Part shown: positions 1 through 8,487 of the stretch, piece by piece
Numbering within the stretch: the first letter of the stretch is position 1
Layout of the letters: each line of letters starts with the position of its first letter
Assembly (NCBI RefSeq): GCF_015390235.1
Contig: NZ_VUOH01000001.1
Coordinates: 1-64,000 of the forward strand
From: Quadrisphaera sp. INWT6
Lineage (GTDB): Bacteria > Actinomycetota > Actinomycetes > Actinomycetales > Quadrisphaeraceae
DNA: 64,000 nt
Direction: 5' to 3'
The notes under the pieces: model-generated
The model's input: the letters and a program-made list of their open reading frames with translations, nothing else
Databases searched by the model: none
Told to the model about the DNA's origin: nothing
Position numbers and translations under genes: made by a program

Positions 1-132
1 GTCTACGCCGCGTTCAACGTCGCGGCGTGGCTCTTCGTGTGGAAGAAGATGCCCGAGCTCACCGGCAGGAGCCTGGAGTCGATCGAGGGGCACCTGCGCG
101 AGGGCCGCTTCGCCCCCGCCGACTTCCGCTGA
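1..132 (+). CDS. Sugar porter (MFS), C-terminal fragment
   Basis: Frame 1 is open from the window edge to TGA at 130-132 and gives 43 residues. It begins in a transmembrane helix (VYAAFNVAAWLFVW) and ends with PELTGRSLESIE, the version of the P-E-T-K-G-R-S/T-L-E-E-I signature that follows the last helix of sugar porter family transporters. The rest of the gene is outside the window. It converges on xylB and xylA, so a xylose/H+ symporter is likely, but this is inferred from context because the family also carries glucose, arabinose and inositol. Confidence 0.8.
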   Translation, partial: VYAAFNVAAWLFVWKKMPELTGRSLESIEGHLREGRFAPADFR

Positions 133-145
133 CCCCACCCCTGAT

Positions 146-198
146 CGTGATCATGGGCATCCGCCACCTACGAAGGGTGGCGGGCGCCCATGATCACG
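146..198. repeat. GATC-centred palindromic element, copy A (probable bidirectional terminator)
   Basis: A 53-bp inverted repeat. The outer arms are CGTGATCATGGGC (146-158) and GCCCATGATCACG (186-198), perfect over 13 bp, with an inner pair CCGCCACC/GGTGGCGG. It starts 13 bases after the sugar porter stop and lies between two convergent genes, so it could end transcription in both directions. Related elements occur at 12301, 25841 and 33754. Confidence 0.75.
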
Positions 199-214
199 AA
201 CGGGGGAGGGGTGG

Positions 215-1675
215 TCAGACCCCGTCGGTGAGGTCGCGGACGGCGGCGTAGCGGGCGCGGACCCGCTCGCCGGCGGCCAGCGCCTCGTCGTCGGCGTCGA
301 ACACCTGCGCCGGGGCGAGCGACCACTCCGGCGGCGCCTCCGCGCCCGACAGCACCCAGGCCGCCTGGCGCGCCGCGCCGTCGGCCACGTACTCCCCGGG
401 CTGCGGGACGACGACCTGGCGGCCCAGCACCGACGGCGCCAGCTGCTGGACCGCCGACGAGCGGGCCCCGCCGCCGACCAGCAGCACGCGGCGCACGGAG
501 ACGCCCTGCGCCTCCAGTGCCGCGATGCCGTCGGCCAGGCCGCACAGCAGGCCCTCGACGGCGGCGCGCGCCACGTGGGCGGGCGTCATCGTCTTCAGGG
601 TCAGGCCGTGCATCGCGCCCGTGGCCTCGGGGCGGTTGGGGGTCCGCTCGCCCTGCAGGTAGGGCACGAGCACCAGCCCGTCGGCCCCGCTCGGCGCCGA
701 CAGGGCCAGCTCGGCCAGCCCGGCGTGGTCGACCCCGAGCAGCTTCGCGGTGGCGTCGAGCACCTGCGCGGCGTTCAGCGTCACCACCAGCGGCAGGTGC
801 TCGCCGGTGGCGTCGGCGAAGCCCGCGATGGTGCCGGAGGCGTCGTGGACGGCGGTCTCGGTGACCGCCCCCACCACGCCGGACGTGCCCAGCGACAGGA
901 CGACGTCTCCCTCGCGCGCGGCCAGGCCGAGCGCCGCGGCGGCGTTGTCGCCGGTCCCCGGGCCCAGCAGGGCGCCCTCGCGGCCCCAGGCCGCCGAGAG
1001 GCGACCGCCCGCCTCGGACGGGCCCACCACGCGGGGCACCCGCGGGGAGCGCCCGCGCAGCGCCAGCTCGAGCAGGTCGCGGCGGTACTCCCCGGTCGAG
1101 GCCGAGAAGTACGCCGTGCCCGACGCGTCGCCGGCGTCGGTGAACAGGCCCTCGAGGCCGACGGCCTCGAAGCCGCCCGCCAGGCGCCAGGTCAGCCAGT
1201 CGTGGGGGAGGCACACCGCCGCGGTGCGGTCGGCGTTCTCCGGCTCGGCGTCGGCCAGCCAGCGCAGCTTGGAGCCGGTGAACGAGGCCACCGGCACCAC
1301 GCCGACGGCGTCGGCCCACGCCTGACCGCCCGCCTCCGCGTCACCGCCGCCGAGCTCGGAGATCAGGTCCCGCGCGGCGGGCGCCGAGCGGGTGTCGTTC
1401 CACAGCAGGGCCGGCCTGACCACCTCTCCCGAGGCGTCGAGGCAGACCATGCCGTGCTGCTGGCCGCCGACGGCGACGGCGTCGACGTCGTCCAGGCCGC
1501 CCGCGGCGTCCACGGCCTCGCGCAGGGCGCGCTCCCACTCGCGGGGGTGCACCTCCGTGCCGTCCGGGTGGGCCGCGCGGCCCTCCCGGACGAGCTCACC
1601 CGTGGCGGCGTCGCGGATGACGACCTTGCACGACTGCGTCGACGTGTCGACGCCGGCGACCAGCTGCTGCGTCAT
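215..1675 (-). CDS. xylB: Xylulokinase
   Basis: Phosphorylates D-xylulose to D-xylulose 5-phosphate in the cytoplasm, the second step of xylose breakdown. The 486 residues match the usual FGGY-kinase length. Visible motifs: N-terminal phosphate-binding [10 protein letters not shown] (residues 8-17), the substrate-contact region GGQQHGMV and WNDTRS (70-96), [11 protein letters not shown] (240-250) whose Asp243 fits the catalytic base, and a C-terminal GGGARS adenosine-binding loop. It follows xylA with a one-base gap, so the two are certainly one transcript. Confidence 0.95.
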   Translation of the reverse strand: MTQQLVAGVDTSTQSCKVVIRDAATGELVREGRAAHPDGTEVHPREWERALREAVDAAGGLDDVDAVAVGGQQHGMVCLDASGEVVRPALLWNDTRSAPAARDLISELGGGDAEAGGQAWADAVGVVPVASFTGSKLRWLADAEPENADRTAAVCLPHDWLTWRLAGGFEAVGLEGLFTDAGDASGTAYFSASTGEYRRDLLELALRGRSPRVPRVVGPSEAGGRLSAAWGREGALLGPGTGDNAAAALGLAAREGDVVLSLGTSGVVGAVTETAVHDASGTIAGFADATGEHLPLVVTLNAAQVLDATAKLLGVDHAGLAELALSAPSGADGLVLVPYLQGERTPNRPEATGAMHGLTLKTMTPAHVARAAVEGLLCGLADGIAALEAQGVSVRRVLLVGGGARSSAVQQLAPSVLGRQVVVPQPGEYVADGAARQAAWVLSGAEAPPEWSLAPAQVFDADDEALAAGERVRARYAAVRDLTDGV

Positions 1676-1676
1676 G

Positions 1677-2882
1677 TCAGCGAGCGCCCATGAGGTGCTC
1701 GATGGCCAGCTGGTCGAGGTTGCCGATGCCGTAGCCGCGCTTGCCCTTGGCGTCGGCGTCGAAGTCCTCGAACGCGGAGCGGTCGGCGACGATGTCGGCG
1801 AGGGTCTCGCCCTCGTCCAGCGTCGGGACGGCGAGCTCGGTGACGCTCGCGGTCTCGAGCGCGGCCTGGACCTCGGGGTCGGCGCGGAAGGCCAGCGCGC
1901 GCTCCTTGAGGAGCAGGTAGGTGCGCATGTTGGCCGCGGCCGACTGCCAGATGCCGTCGAAGTCCTCGGTGCGGTTCGGCTTGTAGTCGAAGTGCTTCGG
2001 GCCCGTGTAGGTGGGGCCGCCGCCCGGGAAGCCGTTCTCCAGCAGGTCGACGGTCCAGAAGGCGGACAGCAGGTCGCCGTGGCCGAAGACGAGGTCCTGG
2101 TCGAACTTCGGGCCGTGCTGGCCGTTCAGGTCGATGTGGAACAGCTTGTCGGCGGCGAGCGCCTGGGCGATGCCGGCGGTGAAGTTCAGGTTGGACATCT
2201 GCTCGTGGCCGACCTCGGGGTTCACGCCCACCAGGTGGGGGTGCTCAAGGGTGTACGAGAAGGCGATCGCGTGGCCGACCGTGGGCAGCAGGATGTCGCC
2301 GCGGGGCTCGTTCGGCTTGGGCTCGATCGCGATGCGCATGTCGAGGCCCTGCTCGGTGATGTAGGTCGTCAGCAGGTTGACGGCCTCGGCGTAGCGGTCC
2401 AGCGCGGCCTTGACGTCCTTGGCGCCGTCGACCTCGGAGCCCTCGCGGCCGCCCCACATGACGAACGTCTGCGCGCCGAGCTCGGCGCCCAGCTGCAGCT
2501 GGCGGAAGGCCTTGCGCAGCGCGAAGCGGCGGACGTCGCGGTCGTTCGCCGTGAACGCGCCCTCCTTGAAGACCGGGTGGCCGAAGAGGTTGGTGGTCAC
2601 CATCGGCACGGCGAGGCCGGTCTCGGAGACGACCTTCTTGAGGCGGCCGAGGATCTCGTCGCGGCCGGCCGGGTCCTTGTGGCCCACCTCGAAGGGGACG
2701 ACGTCGTCGTCGTGGAAGGTGATGCCGTAGGCACCGAGGTCGGCCAGGCGGCGGGCGGCGTCGATGACGTCCACGTCGGGGCGGGTCGCGTCGCCGAAGG
2801 GGTCGGCAGCGGCCCATCCGACGGTCCAGAGGCCGAAGGAGAACTTGTCCTCGGGGGTGGGGGTGAGGTGCTGAGCGGCCAC
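1677..2882 (-). CDS. xylA: Xylose isomerase
   Basis: Converts D-xylose to D-xylulose in the cytoplasm using divalent metal. I place the start at GTG 2882 (401 aa) because AGGAG lies seven bases upstream and the protein then begins close to the [16 protein letters not shown] start of actinobacterial (class I) xylose isomerases; an ATG at 2939 in the same frame would add 19 unconserved residues. The catalytic pair is in YGITFHDDD (His57, Asp60), and metal ligands are in [17 protein letters not shown] and [15 protein letters not shown]. It leads the xylA-xylB operon and is transcribed divergently from a ROK regulator. Confidence 0.95.
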   Translation of the reverse strand: MAAQHLTPTPEDKFSFGLWTVGWAAADPFGDATRPDVDVIDAARRLADLGAYGITFHDDDVVPFEVGHKDPAGRDEILGRLKKVVSETGLAVPMVTTNLFGHPVFKEGAFTANDRDVRRFALRKAFRQLQLGAELGAQTFVMWGGREGSEVDGAKDVKAALDRYAEAVNLLTTYITEQGLDMRIAIEPKPNEPRGDILLPTVGHAIAFSYTLEHPHLVGVNPEVGHEQMSNLNFTAGIAQALAADKLFHIDLNGQHGPKFDQDLVFGHGDLLSAFWTVDLLENGFPGGGPTYTGPKHFDYKPNRTEDFDGIWQSAAANMRTYLLLKERALAFRADPEVQAALETASVTELAVPTLDEGETLADIVADRSAFEDFDADAKGKRGYGIGNLDQLAIEHLMGAR

Positions 2883-2954
2883 GGGGGCGCTCCTCTCCGT
2901 CGAGGTGGATCGGGTGGACGGGTGCGCCAGCTGCTGCACGCGACCCGGAACTGA

Positions 2955-2975
2955 TTTGTTCTGTCGTTGAACTTA
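2955..2975. promoter_or_regulatory. Candidate ROK-regulator operator between xylA and the ROK gene
   Basis: An AT-richer patch in a GC-rich setting contains GTTC (2958-2961), 7 bases, GAAC (2969-2972), an inverted repeat flanked by T and A runs. It lies in the short gap between divergent xylA and the ROK gene, where XylR-type repressors usually bind. The arms are only 4 bp, so this is a position-based guess. Confidence 0.4.
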
Positions 2976-3001
2976 TGCCGTGGGCGTGGGAGTGTCAACG
3001 G

Positions 3002-4234
3002 GTGGCCACCGTCGAGCGAGCACGGCAGAGCGACCTGCGCGAGCGCAACCTCGCCGCGGTCCTCGCGCTCGTCGCCGACCGCACCGCCGGGGCGGGCGGT
3101 GACCCGGCCCCCTCGCGCGCGGGCCTCGCGGCCGCCACCGGCATGGCCCGCGGCACGGTCTCGGCTCTGGTCGACGCCCTCCTCGCCGGCCGCCTGCTCG
3201 AGGAGGTGCCCCCGCCGCCGCGCACCGGCGCGGGCCGCCCCGCGCACGGGCTGCGCCTGTCGGGGCGTCGGGTGGCGGCGCTCGGCGTCGAGCTGGGCGC
3301 CAGCCACGCCGTGGCCTGCGTCCGCGACCTCACCGGCGCCGTCCGCGCCCGCGAGGCGGTGCCCACCATCGACAGGACCGGCCCGCCCGCGCAGGTGCTC
3401 GCCGCCTCCGCCGAGCTCGCCGGCCGGGTCCTGGCGGACGCCCGCGCCCAGGGCCTGGACGTCGTCGGCGGGGCCTGGGCGCTGCCCGGCCTGGTCGACA
3501 CCGGCGCCGGGACCCTGCGCCTGGCCCCCAACCTGGGCTGGCGCGACGTCGACGTCCTCGCCCTGCTCGGCGAGCACCCCGCGCTGCAGGGCCTGCCGCT
3601 CGCCGTCGACAACGAGGCGGCGCTCGCGGCGCTCGCCGAGCTGTGGCACCCCGGGGAGCCCGACGACGCCGCGGGCGGCCGGCGCGGAGCCTCGTTCGTG
3701 CTGGTCACGGGCGAGGTCGGCATCGGGTCCGGGGTGGTGCTCGGCGGTCGCCCGCTGCGCGGCGAGCGCGGCTGGAGCGGCGAGCTCGGGCACGTCACGG
3801 TCGACCCGTCGGGGCCGCGCTGCGGCTGCGGGGCCAGCGGCTGCCTGGAGGCCTACGCCGGCCAGGAGGCGCTCCTCGCGCGCGCCGGGCTGGCCGGAGG
3901 TGCCGCCGACGACCTGCGCCGCGCCGCCGAGGGCGAGGACCCCGCCGCGCTCGCCGCGCTGGACGACGCCGGCGCCGCCCTCGGCACCGCGCTCGCCGCG
4001 GCGGTGAACCTGCTCGACGTCGACGCCGTGGTGCTGGGCGGCTCCTGCGCCCCGCTCGCCCCGTGGCTGGCCCCGCCCCTGCAGCGCGAGCTGGCGGCCC
4101 GCGTGCTGCGGGCGCGCCTGCTCGAGGTGCCCGTGCGGGTCTCGGCGACGGGTGCGGACGCCGCCGTCATGGGGGCCGCCGCCCTGGTGCTGCAGGGGGT
4201 GCTCGACGCTCCGGCGCCGCTGCTCGGCGCCTGA
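3002..4234 (+). CDS. ROK-family transcriptional regulator (XylR-type)
   Basis: Winged-helix DNA-binding N-terminus (about residues 15-80, with an SRAGLAAATGMARGTVSALVDALL helix-turn-helix split by its turn) followed by a ROK sugar-kinase-like domain. ROK signs include the AVDNEAALAALAE region, the GEVGIGSGVVLGG loop, and the zinc-binding ELGHVTVD...CGCGASGCLEAYA segment. I chose GTG 3002 (410 aa) because GGGAG precedes it; ATG 2975 is an in-frame alternative. It is divergent from xylA, so it most likely represses xylAB and is released by xylose. The regulated sugar is inferred from position. Confidence 0.85.
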   Translation: MATVERARQSDLRERNLAAVLALVADRTAGAGGDPAPSRAGLAAATGMARGTVSALVDALLAGRLLEEVPPPPRTGAGRPAHGLRLSGRRVAALGVELGASHAVACVRDLTGAVRAREAVPTIDRTGPPAQVLAASAELAGRVLADARAQGLDVVGGAWALPGLVDTGAGTLRLAPNLGWRDVDVLALLGEHPALQGLPLAVDNEAALAALAELWHPGEPDDAAGGRRGASFVLVTGEVGIGSGVVLGGRPLRGERGWSGELGHVTVDPSGPRCGCGASGCLEAYAGQEALLARAGLAGGAADDLRRAAEGEDPAALAALDDAGAALGTALAAAVNLLDVDAVVLGGSCAPLAPWLAPPLQRELAARVLRARLLEVPVRVSATGADAAVMGAAALVLQGVLDAPAPLLGA

Positions 4235-4246
4235 CGGCGTTCCGGC

Positions 4247-5323
4247 TCAGCGCGGGGGAGCGGTGCTCTCCCGCACCACGAGCCGGGTGGCCAGCTGCAC
4301 GTGGGGGGCGACCCCGCGGGAGGACACCCCGCCCACCTGCGGTCGCCGCGGTGCGCCGCCGTCGCGGGAGCGCACGTCGTCGACCACCATGCGCACCGAC
4401 TCGCTCGCCATCTCGCCCAGCGGCTGGCGCACCGTGGTGAGCGGCGGCGACATGTAGCGCACCATCGCGACGTCGTCGAAGCCCACCACCGACAGGTCGT
4501 CGGGGACGCGCAGGCCGCGGCGCCGCGCCTCCTGGTACACGCCGCTGGCCATGAGGTCCGAGCCCGCGAACACGGCCGTGGGCGGCTCGGGCAGGTCGAG
4601 CAGGGTGGCGGCGGCCCGCTGCCCGCCCTCGGCGGTGAAGTCACCCGGCTGGACCAGTGCCTCGTCGACCGGGGCCCCGGCGCGCGCCATCGCGGCCCGG
4701 TAGCCCTCCAGGCGCTCCTGGCTGCACAGCAGGAACGGCGCGCCGGTGATGACGGCGACGCGCCGGTGCCCCAGCCCGAGCAGGTGCTCCGTGGCGGCGA
4801 CGCCTCCGGCGAAGTTGGTGGCGCCGACCGTCGGCAGGGCGGGGTCGCTGCTGCCGGCGGGGTCGAGGAGCACGACGGGGGCCCCGAGCGAGGCGACCTC
4901 CTCGACGCTGCCGCCGCCGAACCGGTTGACCACCAGGACGACCCCGCGGGGCCGGCGGGCGCGCAGCGCCGAGAGCCACGACCTGTCCTCGCCGTCGCGG
5001 TCGTGCGCGGCGCTGACCACCAGGCCGGCGCCGCTGCGCGCCGCACCCGCCTCGGCCCCGGCCAGCACCTCCAGCGCGTAGGCGCTGGTGAGGTCGGTGA
5101 TGACCAGCTCGACGAGCAGCGGCCCGGCGGGGGCCTCGCGCTGCCGGCGCCGGGGCCGGTAGCCCGAGGAGGCCAGCACCCCGCTGACGAGGTCGCGGGT
5201 GTCGGGGGAGACGTCGTCGCGGTTGTTGAGCACCTTGGAGACCGTCGGCACGGAGACCCCGGCCTGGCGCGCCACGTCGGCGATGGTGACCCGGCTCTCG
5301 GCCCGGCCGGTGGTGCTGCTCAT
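4247..5323 (-). CDS. LacI-family transcriptional regulator of the xyloside importer
   Basis: A 358-aa repressor: helix-turn-helix at residues 9-30 (VTIADVARQAGVSVPTVSKV), hinge helix after it, then a periplasmic-binding-protein-like sensor domain ending in VGFDDVAMVRYMSPPLTTVRQP, typical of LacI/GalR proteins. Start ATG 5323 has AGGAG six bases upstream. It is divergent from the solute-binding genes, and a palindrome resembling its expected operator lies both in front of itself and in front of the importer, so autoregulation plus control of the importer is likely. The pattern resembles BxlR-type regulators of streptomycete xyloside operons, which I recall as binding CGAA-N-TTCG. Confidence 0.88.
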   Translation of the reverse strand: MSSTTGRAESRVTIADVARQAGVSVPTVSKVLNNRDDVSPDTRDLVSGVLASSGYRPRRRQREAPAGPLLVELVITDLTSAYALEVLAGAEAGAARSGAGLVVSAAHDRDGEDRSWLSALRARRPRGVVLVVNRFGGGSVEEVASLGAPVVLLDPAGSSDPALPTVGATNFAGGVAATEHLLGLGHRRVAVITGAPFLLCSQERLEGYRAAMARAGAPVDEALVQPGDFTAEGGQRAAATLLDLPEPPTAVFAGSDLMASGVYQEARRRGLRVPDDLSVVGFDDVAMVRYMSPPLTTVRQPLGEMASESVRMVVDDVRSRDGGAPRRPQVGGVSSRGVAPHVQLATRLVVRESTAPPR

Positions 5324-5363
5324 GCCGAACTCCTGGCGTCGATGCTCTGGCGGTGGAGGGTAT

Positions 5364-5374
5364 CGAAAGTTTCG
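5364..5374. promoter_or_regulatory. Putative LacI operator 1
   Basis: CGAAAGTTTCG, an 11-bp palindrome with a central G, 41 bases upstream of the LacI start. It is followed by GGCGCT, the same flank as operator 2, so a 16-bp block GAAASTTTCGGGCGCT is shared. This placement suits autorepression. Confidence 0.7.
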
Positions 5375-5512
5375 GGCGCTGGGGAACCGCGCCAAGATCC
5401 ATCCTCCCGGACGGCCGACGGGAGCCCGATCTGCGCCCGGTCGTGCTGGAGATCGTCGATCTTCGTGATCGAACCGTGACCCCGGGAGACCGCTTCTGGT
5501 GACCGGTTTCGC

Positions 5513-5542
5513 TTGACCGGTCCGAGGGGGCGCTCCTACTGT
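5513..5542 (+). promoter_or_regulatory. Putative promoter of the xyloside importer operon
   Basis: TTGACC (5513-5518), an 18-base spacer, then TACTGT (5537-5542), a good housekeeping-sigma match. Both hexamers are identical to those I find ahead of the rRNA operons. Transcription would start near 5550, just upstream of operator 2. Confidence 0.6.
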
Positions 5543-5563
5543 CCACGGGACGAGCGCAACGGT

Positions 5564-5575
5564 CGGAAACTTTCG
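5564..5575. promoter_or_regulatory. Putative LacI operator 2
   Basis: CGGAAACTTTCG with palindromic core GAAACTTTC (5566-5574) followed by the same GGGCGCT flank as operator 1. It lies about 15-25 bases after the predicted transcription start of the importer operon, where a bound repressor would block initiation or elongation. Confidence 0.7.
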
Positions 5576-5630
5576 GGCGCTCGCGACATCCATCAAGCCG
5601 CGCTGGAGCGGCTCGAACGACGGAGTTCAC

Positions 5631-6992
5631 ATGGACGCTTCGACGACGTCCGCGCAGGGCACCTCCCGCCGCGGCTTCCTGACCATGCTCGCCATGGCCC
5701 CCCTCGCCGGCGCGGCGCTGTCCGCCTGCGGCACCTCGGGCCCGTCCAGCTCGGGCGGCGGCGGGGGCGGCGACGGTGCCGCGAGCATGTGGTACCTCTC
5801 GGGCCAGCCCAACGAGAAGATCAAGACGGACAACCTCAAGGCCTGGGGCGACGCGAACCCCGACTCCACGATCTCGGTCGACTTCTTCCAGAACGACGCC
5901 TACAAGACGAAGATCAAGACGGCGATCGGCGCCGGCCAGGCCCCGACCTTCATCTACAGCTGGGGCGGCGGCACCCTCGCCAGCTACGCGGCCGCCGGCC
6001 AGGTGCTCGACCTGACGAGCTGGTTCGACGACGCCACCCTCAAGGGCAGCGTGCTGGAGTCCACCTACAAGGCCGGCACCGTCGACGGCAAGATCTACGC
6101 CTACCCCAACGAGAACGCCGCGCTGATCCTCTTCTACTACAACAAGAAGCTCTTCAAGCAGGTCGGCGCCGAGCCGCCCACCACCTACGACGAGCTGCTC
6201 GCGCTGGTCGACACCTTCAAGGGCGCGGGCATCGCCCCGATCGCGCTGGCCGGGCAGTCGCGCTGGACCTCGATGATGTGGCTGGAGTACTTCTTCGACC
6301 GCGTGGGCGGCCCGGAGGTCTTCGACGCCATCTTCGCCGGGACCGCCGACGCCTGGTCGAACCCCGACGCGCTGAAGGCCCTGCAGATGGTGCAGGACCT
6401 CGTGAAGGCGGGCGGCTTCATCACCGGCTTCGAGTCGATCACGGCCGACAGCAACGCCGACCAGGCCCTGCTCTACACCGACAAGACCGCGATGATGCTG
6501 CACGGCTCGTGGGTCTACTCGGGCATCAAGAACGACGCCGCCGACTTCGTCGCCGACGGCAACCTGGGGTGGTTCGCCTTCCCGCCGATCACGGGCGGCA
6601 AGGGCGACCCGAAGAACGTCGCCGGCAACCCGGCCCAGTACATGTCGGTCTCCTCCAAGGCCACCCAGGCCCAGCAGGACATCGCCAAGGCGTACTTCAC
6701 CGACACCACCAACGGGATCATGAGCGAGACCGTCATCGACGCGTACGTGGCCTCCGGCCAGGTCTGCATCGCCTCCGGCATCGAGGACAAGATCGCGGCC
6801 AGCGAGGACAAGGACTTCCTGCAGTTCGCGTACTCGGCCGTGCAGGACGCCCCCAGCTTCGTGCAGTCCTGGGACCAGGCGCTCTCCCCGAGCACCGCCG
6901 AGGCGCTCCTGTCGAACATCGACCAGCTGTTCAGCCTGTCGATCACGCCGCAGCAGTTCGCCGACAACATGAACGCGACGATCGGCCAGTGA
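5631..6992 (+). CDS. Sugar ABC transporter solute-binding lipoprotein 1 (CUT1)
   Basis: A 453-aa extracytoplasmic binding protein, first gene of the importer operon. The N-terminus has a twin-arginine motif SRRGFL, a hydrophobic stretch and a lipobox LSAC, so export by Tat with lipid anchoring at the cysteine is likely. A Gly/Ser linker follows. The body is family-1 extracellular sugar-binding protein (YNKKLFKQVGAEPPTTYDEL, GQSRWTSMMWLEYFFDR). GGAG lies five bases before ATG. The protein is lysine-richer than its downstream paralog. Ligand is inferred from context as xylobiose or a larger xyloside. Confidence 0.9.
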   Translation: MDASTTSAQGTSRRGFLTMLAMAPLAGAALSACGTSGPSSSGGGGGGDGAASMWYLSGQPNEKIKTDNLKAWGDANPDSTISVDFFQNDAYKTKIKTAIGAGQAPTFIYSWGGGTLASYAAAGQVLDLTSWFDDATLKGSVLESTYKAGTVDGKIYAYPNENAALILFYYNKKLFKQVGAEPPTTYDELLALVDTFKGAGIAPIALAGQSRWTSMMWLEYFFDRVGGPEVFDAIFAGTADAWSNPDALKALQMVQDLVKAGGFITGFESITADSNADQALLYTDKTAMMLHGSWVYSGIKNDAADFVADGNLGWFAFPPITGGKGDPKNVAGNPAQYMSVSSKATQAQQDIAKAYFTDTTNGIMSETVIDAYVASGQVCIASGIEDKIAASEDKDFLQFAYSAVQDAPSFVQSWDQALSPSTAEALLSNIDQLFSLSITPQQFADNMNATIGQ

Positions 6993-6999
6993 CGTCAGC

Positions 7000-7034
7000 G
7001 TCCTGAGCGGGTGGGCCACCCACCCGCTCAGGAC
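7000..7034 (+). terminator. Strong intercistronic hairpin between the two solute-binding genes
   Basis: Perfect 16-bp arms (7000-7015 and 7019-7034) with a 3-base loop CCA, starting eight bases after the first binding-protein stop and without a T tract. Such hairpins after binding-protein genes usually stabilise the 5' message or partly end transcription, making the binding protein more abundant than the permeases. Which of the two applies here is not visible. Confidence 0.75.
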
Positions 7035-7137
7035 GGCGGCGGTCGCCTCGCGCCCGTCGCACCGCGGTCCAGCGGACGGCCGCACGAGCTCCACCCCGCA
7101 CCGCCGCGACGACGCGGCCCCAGGACGGAGACCTCCC

Positions 7138-8478
7138 ATGAGCACCACCTCCACCCGGTCCGCCCCCTCCCGCCGCTCCTTCCTCGGTGCCGTGGTCCTC
7201 GCGCCCTTCGCGGGCGCCGCCCTCTCGGCCTGCGGCACCTCGGGCCCCGGTTCGTCCGCGGCCGACGCCGTGGCCACGGAGTGGTACCTCTCGGGTGACC
7301 CGAGCGAGACCATCACCAAGAACGGCGTCGCGGCCTTCAACGAGGCCAACCCCGACCAGACCATCGGGCTGACGTTCTTCCAGAACGACGCCTACAAGAC
7401 GAAGATCAAGACGGCCATCGGCGCCGGCCAGGCGCCCACGATCATCTACGGCTGGGGCGGCGGCACGCTGCGCTCCTACGTCGAGGCGGGCCAGGTCGAC
7501 GACCTCACCGGCTGGTTCGACGCCAACCCCGACGTCCGCAGCCGGCTGCTCGAGTCGTCGTTCGGCCCCGCCACGGTCGACGGCAAGATCTACGCCCTGC
7601 CCAACGAGACGGTCACCCCGATCGTCTTCTTCTACAACAAGGCCCTCTTCGAGCAGGTGGGCGCACAGCCCCCGCAGACCTGGGACGACCTGCTGGCGCT
7701 GGTGCCCGTCTTCAACGACGCCGGCATCGCGCCGCTGGCCCTCGGCGGGCAGTCGCGCTGGACCTCGATGATGTGGCTCGAGTACCTCTACGACCGCATC
7801 GGCGGCCCGGAGCTCTTCACCTCCATCTACGACGGCGAGCCCGACGCCTGGTCGGCCCCGGCCTCGCTCGAGGCTCTCGGCAAGGTCCAGGAGCTGGTGG
7901 CGGCCGGGGGCTTCATCACCGGCTTCGAGTCGATCACCGCTGACAGCAACGCCGACCAGGCGCTGCTCTACACGGGCCGCGCGGCGATGATGCTCCACGG
8001 CGCGTGGACCTACGGCTCCATGAAGGCCGACGGCGGCGACTTCGTCAGCGGCGGCTCGCTCGGCTGGCTGCCGTTCCCGACCGTCGCCGGTGGCACGGGC
8101 GACCCGAGCAACGCCGTCGGCAACCCCGGCCAGTACATGTCGATCTTCACGCCGGCAGAGCAGACGGCCAAGGACGCGGCGCTGCAGTACTTCGCCGACG
8201 GGATCATGGCCGACGACGTCCTGCAGGCCTACATCGACGCCGGCAACGTCCCGATCGCCAACGGCATCGAGGACCGCCTCGCGGCCTCCGACGACGCCGA
8301 GTGGCTGCAGTTCGTCTACACCACCGCCAGCGGCGCGCAGACGTTCACGCAGTCGTGGGACCAGGCGCTCTCGCCGTCCACCGCCGAGGCCCTCCTCACC
8401 AACATCGAGCAGCTCTTCAGCCGGGCGATCAGCCCGGAGCAGTTCGCCACCGCGATGAACGCGACCCTCGAGAAGTGA
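7138..8478 (+). CDS. Sugar ABC transporter solute-binding lipoprotein 2 (paralog of the preceding gene)
   Basis: 446 aa, with the same plan as its neighbour: SRRSFLGAVVLAPFAGAALSAC signal with twin arginines and lipobox, then a family-1 binding domain. Long stretches match the first copy (FFQNDAYKTKIKTAIGAGQAP, GGFITGFESITADSNADQAL, QSWDQALSPSTAEALL, each interrupted here only by nearby substitutions), so this is a tandem gene duplication that has since diverged. GGAG lies seven bases before ATG. A tryptophan- and tyrosine-rich binding surface is kept in both. The ligand may differ between copies. Confidence 0.9.
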   Translation: MSTTSTRSAPSRRSFLGAVVLAPFAGAALSACGTSGPGSSAADAVATEWYLSGDPSETITKNGVAAFNEANPDQTIGLTFFQNDAYKTKIKTAIGAGQAPTIIYGWGGGTLRSYVEAGQVDDLTGWFDANPDVRSRLLESSFGPATVDGKIYALPNETVTPIVFFYNKALFEQVGAQPPQTWDDLLALVPVFNDAGIAPLALGGQSRWTSMMWLEYLYDRIGGPELFTSIYDGEPDAWSAPASLEALGKVQELVAAGGFITGFESITADSNADQALLYTGRAAMMLHGAWTYGSMKADGGDFVSGGSLGWLPFPTVAGGTGDPSNAVGNPGQYMSIFTPAEQTAKDAALQYFADGIMADDVLQAYIDAGNVPIANGIEDRLAASDDAEWLQFVYTTASGAQTFTQSWDQALSPSTAEALLTNIEQLFSRAISPEQFATAMNATLEK

Positions 8479-8487
8479 GGCGCTGAG

